Positions 58,414-64,000 of a stretch of 64,000 bases of DNA are shown one piece after another; within the stretch, counting starts at the first letter, position 1; every line of letters starts with the position of its first letter. Where the stretch lies: positions 9,170,161-9,234,160 of the forward strand of contig NZ_CM002285.1 of the NCBI RefSeq assembly GCF_000497445.1, written 5' to 3'. Under the pieces are notes generated by a model. That model ran no database searches. It was not told the origin of the DNA and was given only the letters and a program-made list of their open reading frames with translations. Made by a program: the position numbers and the translations under genes. The DNA is from Streptomyces roseochromogenus subsp. oscitans DS 12.976 (GTDB lineage Bacteria > Actinomycetota > Actinomycetes > Streptomycetales > Streptomycetaceae).

Positions 58414-58782
58414 TCGCTCCCGGCCCGGACCGGCGTCAGTGCGATCCGGCCCTGCGCAGGCGCGAGGTCCTGTGATCCTTCGCTCGACCAACCGGCCGGT
58501 TTGGGCTCCTCGCCGAAGACCCAGGGCGCCAGGCGAAGCGGACCGCTCCGACGTCGAGGTGGCCAGGCCGGGAGTGTGCCAGGGGGCGATCCTGCCAGGC
58601 GCCCACCGGGAGCCGAATCGGGCTTTGGACCTACGACAGGAGACCGGAGCTTCGGTTGTTCGGCCGAAGCCGCTGTCTGGTGGGGGCCGAGCAAGGTGGA
58701 CACAGGAAACCGGTCGGGGCCGCTGAGCGTCATCTGAGTGAGAGAGCGACCCAATCGGCGAAGAAGCTCGGGGGACGCGGCG
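58414..58782. other. Gap with hairpin, no gene
   Basis: About 370 bases. GCTTCGG (58649-58655) and CCGAAGC (58664-58670) form a perfect 7-bp stem with an 8-nt loop; a transcribed structure or decayed element is possible. No protein family is visible on either strand. Confidence 0.45.
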
Positions 58783-59445
58783 ATGACTTCCTGGCGCGAG
58801 CCGCTGTGGCCGTGGCTGCGCGTGCTGATCTTCCTGGCGGCGGCGGGCGGGATCGCCGCCTGTGCGTTATGGGCGGCCGGGCGGTACGACGACGTCATGG
58901 CCTTCCGGCAGGCGTCCGTCTGCCACGGCACGGCCCACCACGGCTGTCTGGTGCAGGCGTCGGGCACGGTAGTCGACCGGCGCACCAGTGAGTCCTGCAC
59001 CACCGACAGCAACGGCGTCGAGCACTGCACCACCAGCTACGAGCTTCGGGTGCGCCGCCCGGATCGCACGCAGTGGCTCGGCGTCGACGCGGGCACGTAC
59101 GACGATGCGCACCGGGGCGACCCCGCGGAACTGCGGATCTGGCACGGTGCGGTCGTGCGCATGACGGTGGACGGCCACACCGAGACCTACTCTCCGCCCT
59201 CCTCGGACTCGATGGCCTGGCGGCTGAGCGGGGCCTGGCTGTTCCTGGGCCTGGGGTCTTGGGCGGTCGTGAGCGGGCGGCCCTCGGAACTGATCGCGTT
59301 CCCGAACTTCGGATGGCTGTGGCTGACCATCCCGTTCGTCATGGTGGTCCATGGCGTCCTGCTCGGCGACGTCCCGGAGCTGGCCTGGGCCGGGCTGATG
59401 GGCGCCTTCGGCGTCGCGTGGATGGTCTTCGCCTGGCGGATGTGA
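58783..59445 (+). CDS. Small membrane protein, unknown function
   Basis: A 220-residue protein with an N-terminal membrane helix (WLRVLIFLAAAGGIAACALWAA), an exported or luminal domain of about 100 residues containing four cysteines (SVCHGTAHHGC and ESCTTD-HCTT) and three C-terminal hydrophobic segments (SGAWLFLGLGSWAVV, WLWLTIPFVMVVHGVLL, AWAGLMGAFGVAWMVF). The pattern is seen in uncharacterised streptomycete membrane proteins. The ATG at 58783 follows GGGGGA by about 8 bases; GTG 58738 is in frame but less well placed. Confidence 0.7.
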   Translation: MTSWREPLWPWLRVLIFLAAAGGIAACALWAAGRYDDVMAFRQASVCHGTAHHGCLVQASGTVVDRRTSESCTTDSNGVEHCTTSYELRVRRPDRTQWLGVDAGTYDDAHRGDPAELRIWHGAVVRMTVDGHTETYSPPSSDSMAWRLSGAWLFLGLGSWAVVSGRPSELIAFPNFGWLWLTIPFVMVVHGVLLGDVPELAWAGLMGAFGVAWMVFAWRM

Positions 59446-59507
59446 CCGGCGGACACGGAACGTGGAACAGCGTGCCGCCGGCCACGCCCGCCTGTGAGGT
59501 GGCCTGA

Positions 59508-59815
59508 TCAGAAGTCGACGATCTCGGTGTCGTCGATGCGGGCCACGGATTCCTGCCGGAAGCGCTTGTCGTAGGCGGCGCGGATCTTCTCGATCTTGCC
59601 GCTGTCGGCGGTGGCGGGCACCCGGCCCGCGCCTCGGCGACCGGCAGGTCAGGCCGGCCGGGAAGCGCGGGGTGACGAACTCGTCGACGAAAGCGTGGAA
59701 CTGTCTGCCGGTCACCGGAGGGCCGCCGTCCGGCTTGGGCGTTCCGAACAGAAGCTCGGTCTGCGTCGGCCCCGCCGGACTCCAGCTCGGGTGTCAGCTT
59801 CAGGCGGTAGGGCAC
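59508..59815 (-). pseudogene. DUF3574 pseudogene
   Basis: Pieces of a DUF3574 protein occur in several minus-strand frames: [14 protein letters not shown] at the 5' end, then [20 protein letters not shown] and finally [20 protein letters not shown] ending DDTEIVDF and TGA at 59508. At least two frameshifts and a shortened middle exclude function. DUF3574 proteins are small secreted or periplasmic proteins of unknown role. Confidence 0.6.
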
Positions 59816-59829
59816 ACCTACCGGATCCT

Positions 59830-60060
59830 GGAGGCCGGCTCGGCCCCCGGCACCCCACCCTCATCTCGATCAACAAGGTGTACAACGGAACGTCCGATCT
59901 GGAGCTCAACCTGCGGATGGACGGGAACTCCCTGTTGTCACCGGATCCCGAGTTGTTGTTCAGCCGCTACAGCAAGCGTTACTTCCCGACCGCCGACGAC
60001 GGCACCTTCACCGTCACCGATCAGCACGGCGGCCGGCACCGCGCCCGCACCCGGTCGTCG
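59830..60060 (+). pseudogene. Unidentified coding fragment
   Basis: One plus-strand frame gives [40 protein letters not shown] and [18 protein letters not shown], which looks like real protein by composition. No start, no continuation and no family I can name. It ends where the antisense isochorismatase remnant begins. Confidence 0.35.
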
Positions 60061-60062
60061 TG

Positions 60063-60346
60063 TCAGGCGTTGACCGTGCTGCGGTCGATGATCTCCTGAC
60101 CGGCCGGCAGTGCCTGGACCAGTTCGGGGGTGGTCGGCCCCCCATGCTTTCGGCGGCGGTGGTGGTGGTCACGACCAGCGGGATGCCCAGCACGGTCGCC
60201 GCCCGCGCCAGTGCCACCACGTTGTGCTTCAGCTCGCCGACGGGATGTGCCGGACGCCGGACAGGAGGCCAACCTGCTGATCCACGAGCACCACGACGGC
60301 GTTCTCCCGGGTGACCGGCTCCAGCAACGCGCTGCGCTCGCTCATC
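60063..60346 (-). pseudogene. Isochorismatase-family hydrolase remnant
   Basis: The minus strand encodes, in three successive frames, LLEPVTRENAVVVLVDQQVG (with the catalytic Asp of the DQQ motif), LKHNVVALARAATVLGIPLV, then [20 protein letters not shown] and stops. Restoring one base near 60242 and one near 60145 joins them. The C-terminal half with the catalytic Cys is missing. It is a decayed cysteine hydrolase gene. Confidence 0.7.
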
Positions 60347-60771
60347 TTTCACTCCTTCGAGGTCGAGTCACCGCCCTCGCCGAGCAGGGCTTCGACGACA
60401 TCCAGCCCCGCGCCGGTGCCGTCCTGGCCTGCCTGCGCCCCGGCGGCATCCGGGCCAGCGAACTCGCCCGCGCCTCGGGACAGCACAAGCAGGTCATCGG
60501 CTCCCTCATCGACGGCCTCGAACGTCTCGGCTACGTCGGACGCACACCCGACCCCGCGGACCGCCGTGCCAAACTGATCTGCCCCACCGAACGCGGCCTC
60601 CTCCAGATGCAGGCCGCCGCCTCCATCATGCGCGCGATCGAGGAGCGCCACGCGAGGGCACTGGGCGATCAGGAGTACGCCGCCTTCAAGACGGCTCTGC
60701 GCCGAGTGGCCGACCTCCAGTGCGAGGCCATCGCCACAGGCCCCGCACCGTCGCGCGGCCAGGGCAGCTGA
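60340..60771 (+). CDS. MarR-family regulator, N terminus uncertain
   Basis: About 140 residues. LLRGRVTALAEQGFDDIQPR, GGIRASELARASGQHKQVIG and SLIDGLERLGYVGRTPDPAD form a MarR winged helix with wing RRAKLICPTERG. The open frame extends upstream across the isochorismatase remnant on the other strand, and no start codon with a Shine-Dalgarno lies close to the expected N terminus. The first helix may have been lost when the neighbouring gene decayed. It could still act as a dimeric repressor if a proper start exists. Confidence 0.55.
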   Translation, partial: AHLSLLRGRVTALAEQGFDDIQPRAGAVLACLRPGGIRASELARASGQHKQVIGSLIDGLERLGYVGRTPDPADRRAKLICPTERGLLQMQAAASIMRAIEERHARALGDQEYAAFKTALRRVADLQCEAIATGPAPSRGQGS

Positions 60772-60887
60772 AGCGAACGCGACGATCGTATCCCCGGAAA
60801 CGGATGGTGATCCGGCCCTGGGGGGTGGCTCACCCGCTCGGATGCGCTCGGCGCGACAGCGGTCGCGAGGGTGTGCATGGTGAGTTC

Positions 60888-61124
60888 ATGATCACTACAC
60901 CTCACCCCAAGAAGACCGTTTCCCGGATGCCGCGAGTTTTCGCGGTGAGTGCCGCCCTGGGCATCGCTTGTGCGGCGGGGGTGGCGACTGCCACATCCGC
61001 CGTGGCCGCGACGCCCGTCACGCACGTCGCCACAAAGGCCGCCCCGGCCTACGGCGGTGGCGGAGGAGGGGAGGAAAACAAGTGCGGCAACGGCCTCCTC
61101 GACCTCCTCAACTTCTGTAACTGA
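60888..61124 (+). CDS. Small secreted peptide with C-terminal cysteine pair
   Basis: A 78-residue precursor. Residues 1-15 are basic (PHPKKTVSRMPR), 16-37 hydrophobic (VFAVSAALGIACAAGVATAT), with AVA-ATP cleavage around residue 41. The mature peptide of about 38 residues has a Gly6 run (56-61), acidic EEN and the tail CGNGLLDLLNFCN, where Cys66 and Cys77 can form a 12-residue disulfide loop holding an amphipathic LLDLL. No family is recognised. ATG 60888 has GGTGAG just upstream. It stands between MarR and the convergent urea transporter gene. Confidence 0.65.
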   Translation: MITTPHPKKTVSRMPRVFAVSAALGIACAAGVATATSAVAATPVTHVATKAAPAYGGGGGGEENKCGNGLLDLLNFCN

Positions 61125-61379
61125 TGTGCAACTGACGGACAACCGGCGGTAGTTCCTGTCCGCCGACCGCACAACCGCACAACCGCACATGGAAGAAGTC
61201 CACCCACCCCCGGGGCGGTCAGGAGCAGGGGCACGATCCCTGTCCCTGACCGCCCTGCCGACCACAACCGACGATTCCGTGCCGCCGGCGCGGAGCCCGC
61301 TGAGGTCGGCGGCGAAAGCGAATGCCGGGCTCTGTTCGACCGCGTGCCCCTCCCGGCAGACAGCCGAGCGGGACCTCGT

Positions 61380-62486
61380 TCAGGCGGAGCCGAGCTGACC
61401 GCGGGCGGCGCCCCGGTCGTCGCGGAGTGGGCCGGCGGGACGGTCCGGGGCGCGGTCGGCGCTCGGGCCGGTGAGGTGCGGGAATCGCCGGGCGGCCAGC
61501 AGGAAGCCGAGGGCGGTGAGCACGAACGGCCACGTGAACGCGTGGCCGCCGGACGGGGCGAGGAGAGCGGCGACGGCCGGCGTGAGGGCGGTCGCCGTCG
61601 CGGCACCGAGCAGCGCGTACAGCAGTGTCGCCCGGGTGACCGCCAGGAACACCCCGCACAGTGCCAATGCGACGAGCACGGCGTTGTAGCCCATCGTGCC
61701 GTCGGCGATCCGTGCGGCCGGTGCCCCGAGCGCCCAGGCCGTCAGGATGCCCGTCGCGCTGCCGCAACAGGCCACCCAACCCGCTGCCCGGCTCGCCAGG
61801 AAGAGGCCCGCGAGCAGCAGAGCCCCCGCGTACCACTGATCCATGAAGAAGACCTGGGACAGATTGCGCAAGAACGCTCCTGCCACGTCGAAGGGTCTCA
61901 GGCCGGTAGGTCCGGATGCCGCGTGGGGCAGCGCGGCGACGCTCCCGCCATGGGCCCAGATCCGTTGGAAGGCGGGCGCGGCCACGGTGACGGCGCCCGC
62001 CAGCAGGCAGTAGGGCAGGGTCAGCGTCGGCATGTCCCAGACGTGCAGCAGCTGGGCGACGGCCGCCGTGACGACGGTGACCACGAGGCAGGCCGCGGCG
62101 GCGAGCAGTGCCGTGGCCGGCCTCCGCGCATCGAGGAACACGGCGAAGCACAGCGCGATCAGACAGGAGTTGAAGCCTTCCAGTCCCGCCCGCACCCGGT
62201 CGGGGGCCACGCCCAGCAGACATGCGGCACCGGTGCCGAGGGCGGCGCCGCCCACACCGTAGGCGCCGTAGCGCCAGTCAGCGGTGAACAGCGCGAGGCC
62301 GAAGACAGCGCCCGACCAGGCGCTGTCCAGGAACATGACCTGGGCGAGGCCGCGCAGCACCCGCAGCCCGAACTCCAGACCGCGTCTCGGCTCCCCCCGA
62401 CGGGGCCGAGCCGGCAATCGCCCGTCCCACCCTTTCCCGGACACATCTCCGCAGGCGTGCACATTCATCCGCATACGGCGCCGCAT
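61380..62486 (-). CDS. Urea transporter (UT family)
   Basis: A 368-residue channel protein. It has two homologous halves, each with a urea-transporter signature: FLDSAWSGAVFGLALFTADW and FFMDQWYAGALLLAGLFLAS, with the paired LGTGAACLLG and GSATGILTAWALGAP segments, as in bacterial and vertebrate UT channels, which move urea down its gradient. The chosen ATG at 62486 has GGGGGG about 7 bases upstream. The C-terminal 40 residues are charged and probably disordered. No urease genes are adjacent. Confidence 0.85.
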   Translation of the reverse strand: MRRRMRMNVHACGDVSGKGWDGRLPARPRRGEPRRGLEFGLRVLRGLAQVMFLDSAWSGAVFGLALFTADWRYGAYGVGGAALGTGAACLLGVAPDRVRAGLEGFNSCLIALCFAVFLDARRPATALLAAAACLVVTVVTAAVAQLLHVWDMPTLTLPYCLLAGAVTVAAPAFQRIWAHGGSVAALPHAASGPTGLRPFDVAGAFLRNLSQVFFMDQWYAGALLLAGLFLASRAAGWVACCGSATGILTAWALGAPAARIADGTMGYNAVLVALALCGVFLAVTRATLLYALLGAATATALTPAVAALLAPSGGHAFTWPFVLTALGFLLAARRFPHLTGPSADRAPDRPAGPLRDDRGAARGQLGSA

Positions 62487-62666
62487 ACCCAAGCCCCCCA
62501 AGGCCATCTTTTCCGCTTCGCGGCATCATATTTCCACAATGCGACATTGCACCACTGTGGAGGCAGGCGCACCGAAGCAGGGAGGCGTGGAGGCAAAGGG
62601 CCCCTCTCGCATGGCAGGCTCTACGGCGGTGACTCTCGCCCGTGCCGCATCGCCAGGAGGCTCCGC

Positions 62667-62912
62667 ATGTTGTCGCTCGATCTCCACCCGATCTTCCGCA
62701 ACAACCGCGACATCGAGCTGGCGCTGCGTCAGTTCCTCTTCAGGGCGAACCACTCGGGCGAGCGGGTCGTGGAGATCATTCCGGGCAAGGGTTCCGGGCG
62801 GCTGAAGGCCCGCGTTCTGGCGTTCCTGGACCAGAAGCACATCAGGAGGCTGTACGTCCGGCGTGAGGTCGACGCGGGCAACACCGGACGCATTCTCATC
62901 TACTTCCAGTGA
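62667..62912 (+). CDS. Smr-domain-only protein
   Basis: An 81-residue protein consisting of little more than a small MutS-related (Smr) domain: LDLHPIFRNNRDIELALRQF carries the LDLH motif (residues 4-7), EIIPGKGSGRLKARVLAFL the PGKGSG turn, and the end is NTGRILIYFQ. Smr domains are nicking or RNA-binding nucleases, in others linked to ribosome rescue. Here there is no MutS2 core. AGGAGG lies 6 bases before the ATG. It is followed by a strong terminator. Confidence 0.8.
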   Translation: MLSLDLHPIFRNNRDIELALRQFLFRANHSGERVVEIIPGKGSGRLKARVLAFLDQKHIRRLYVRREVDAGNTGRILIYFQ

Positions 62913-62960
62913 TCAGGAGCAGGTGTCGTACCTGATGAGAGAGCTGTTCCGGCACTGAAG

Positions 62961-63000
62961 AGCACTTCGCCCCGCCGGATGACCGGCGGGGCGAAGTGCT
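62961..63000. terminator. Strong bidirectional terminator
   Basis: AGCACTTCGCCCCGCCGG (62961-62978) pairs perfectly with CCGGCGGGGCGAAGTGCT (62983-63000) around ATGA: an 18-bp stem, the strongest hairpin in the window. It serves the smr gene and probably the convergent protease gene. Confidence 0.9.
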
Positions 63001-63071
63001 GCGGAGCCGTGAGCGAGGGGCGGTGGCCGTTGGTGTCGGCTCAGGCCTGCCGCGTGGGACTCATGTGCTGC

Positions 63072-64000
63072 TTACTTGGTGAAGGCCGCGACACCGTTCG
63101 GGGTACCCAGGCCCGTCGGACCGTCGTAACCCTTGCCCGCCTTGCACAGGTAATTGCTGCAGGACCCGTTGGAGCCCTCGGTGACGTCGTTCAGCTTGTC
63201 CGGGTGGGCGTAGGGGTACGAGGCCGGAACGTCACCGGCGCCCGGGGTGCCCGCGAGGGCGTAGACACCGGCGATGAACGGCGAGGAGGCACTGGTGCCG
63301 CCGTACACGTTCCAGCCGCTTGCCTGGTAGGTGTCGTAGACGGCGAGCCCGGTGGCCGGGTCGGCGACGGCCGCGACGTCGGCGACGCTGCGCTTGCCGC
63401 AGTCGGTGTCCTTCTGCCAGGACGGCTTGGCGTCGTACTGGGAGCAACCCGAGCCCGCTCCCTCGCCACCGGCGGACGTGCCCCAGACGGACTCGGAGTA
63501 GCCGCGGGTGCTGTTGTCCTTCTTGAGCGAGGTGCCCCCGACGGCGGTCACGTACTGGGAGGCGGCCGGGTACTCGACGCCGTATCCGCTGTCGCCGGAG
63601 CTGACGGTGATGGCGACGCCGGGGTGCTTGAAGTACTTGTCGTCCGCCTGGGTGTCGGCGGCCTCCTCGCCGCCGCCGTAGCTGTTGGAGACGTACTTGG
63701 CGCCCTGCTTGACGGCCTGGTTCACGGCCGCACCGAGGTCGTCCATGTTCGCGGACTTGGCCTCGACGAGCAGGATGTGGCACTGCGGGCAGGCCGCGCT
63801 GACCATGTCCACGTCGAGGGAGATCTCCCCGGCCCAACCGGCGTCGGGCGCCGGGTAGTTCGAGCCGCCGTCCTGGTCGATCTTCTTGAAGCAGCCGTTG
63901 CCGGTGCTGCACTCCGGCAGGCCGTACTGGGACCGGTAGGCCGCCAGGTCCTTCTCGGCGTTCGGGTCGTCGTTCGCGTCGACGATCGCGACGGTGGCGC
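63072..64000 (-). CDS. Sedolisin-type (S53) secreted protease, 5' part beyond window
   Basis: The 3' 309 codons of a protease gene that continues past the right edge (the frame is open to base 64000). The visible part holds the S53 catalytic features: Glu and Asp in GEISLDVDM, the oxyanion Asp in TVSSGDSGYGVEYPAA, and the Ser in YGGTSASSPFIAG. Cysteine pairs (SACPQCH and CSQYD-DCGKRS, CSNYLCKAG) suggest a secreted enzyme stabilised by disulfides. The end is GYDGPTGLGTPNGVAAF, the usual sedolisin C terminus. Pro-domain and signal would lie to the right. A subtilisin-like S8 assignment is less likely because of the ExxxD pair. Confidence 0.85.
   Translation of the reverse strand, partial: ATVAIVDANDDPNAEKDLAAYRSQYGLPECSTGNGCFKKIDQDGGSNYPAPDAGWAGEISLDVDMVSAACPQCHILLVEAKSANMDDLGAAVNQAVKQGAKYVSNSYGGGEEAADTQADDKYFKHPGVAITVSSGDSGYGVEYPAASQYVTAVGGTSLKKDNSTRGYSESVWGTSAGGEGAGSGCSQYDAKPSWQKDTDCGKRSVADVAAVADPATGLAVYDTYQASGWNVYGGTSASSPFIAGVYALAGTPGAGDVPASYPYAHPDKLNDVTEGSNGSCSNYLCKAGKGYDGPTGLGTPNGVAAFTK

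Noticed and set aside
1..64000. CRISPR array, prophage or biosynthetic megacluster
   Set aside because: No regularly spaced repeats, no phage structural genes, and no PKS/NRPS or RiPP-modifying enzymes were seen.

Overview
The window is 64 kb of high-GC (roughly 70%) actinobacterial DNA that reads like a Streptomyces chromosome. Third codon positions are almost all G or C, GTG and TTG starts are common, and the regulators, secreted hydrolases and kinase/FHA proteins are of streptomycete type. It has about 40 intact or near-intact genes plus roughly 15 clearly broken ones, the mixture expected of a variable chromosome arm. There is no prophage, CRISPR array, rRNA or intact mobile element. The only transposase is a decayed IS110-type remnant.

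Layout. 0-1 kb: end of an alpha/beta hydrolase. 1-6.3 kb: operon for lysine/pipecolate catabolism (FAD amino acid oxidase, HglS-type 2-oxoadipate dioxygenase, aminoadipate-semialdehyde dehydrogenase) facing a LysR gene that carries two compensating indels. 6.4-8.7 kb: PadR regulator diverging from a small protein and an FAD monooxygenase. 8.8-14.3 kb: IS110 remnant, TetR/methyltransferase pair sharing a large palindromic operator, a tRNA-Ser-like element, a second methyltransferase, XdhC, and a run of gene fragments around a P-loop kinase. 14.3-21.6 kb: secreted carbohydrate cluster (SGNH esterase, GH95, GH27-CBM) behind a ROK regulator. 21.7-25.3 kb: two-component system, VC0807-like membrane protein, SDR. 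25.4-26.1 kb: remnants of a luciferase-like oxidoreductase and an OLD-type nuclease. 26.2-34.8 kb: MFS pump, secreted hydrolase, PaaX, MarR, and a MarR-linked operon (SDR, amidohydrolase, acyl-CoA ligase, MaoC). 34.8-42 kb: small secreted protein with an apparent CTG start, DUF1330 protein, multidomain SpoIIE phosphatase, GT39 membrane glycosyltransferase. 42-50.3 kb: YbdK-like ligase, AttH-like lipocalin, aminopeptidase C, a truncated WYL regulator, PH-like protein, asparaginase, DUF2993 protein. 50.4-54.3 kb: GntP permease lacking its first residues, GNAT, broken amidohydrolase, cyclophilin. 54.7-59.4 kb: receptor-type Ser/Thr kinase followed by an FHA protein, secreted beta-helix protein, membrane protein. 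59.5-60.8 kb: decayed DUF3574 and isochorismatase genes and a MarR. 60.9-64 kb: small secreted two-cysteine peptide, urea transporter, Smr-only protein, strong terminator, and a secreted sedolisin protease running off the right edge.

Regulation. Several promoters place the -10 box 6-7 bases before the start codon, predicting leaderless mRNAs: the methyltransferase at 10176, the ROK gene at 21553, and more tentatively the genes at 7053, 30258 and 53813. Operator-like repeats sit next to PadR, TetR, PaaX and MarR genes. All functional calls are from reading the sequence; no database search was run.
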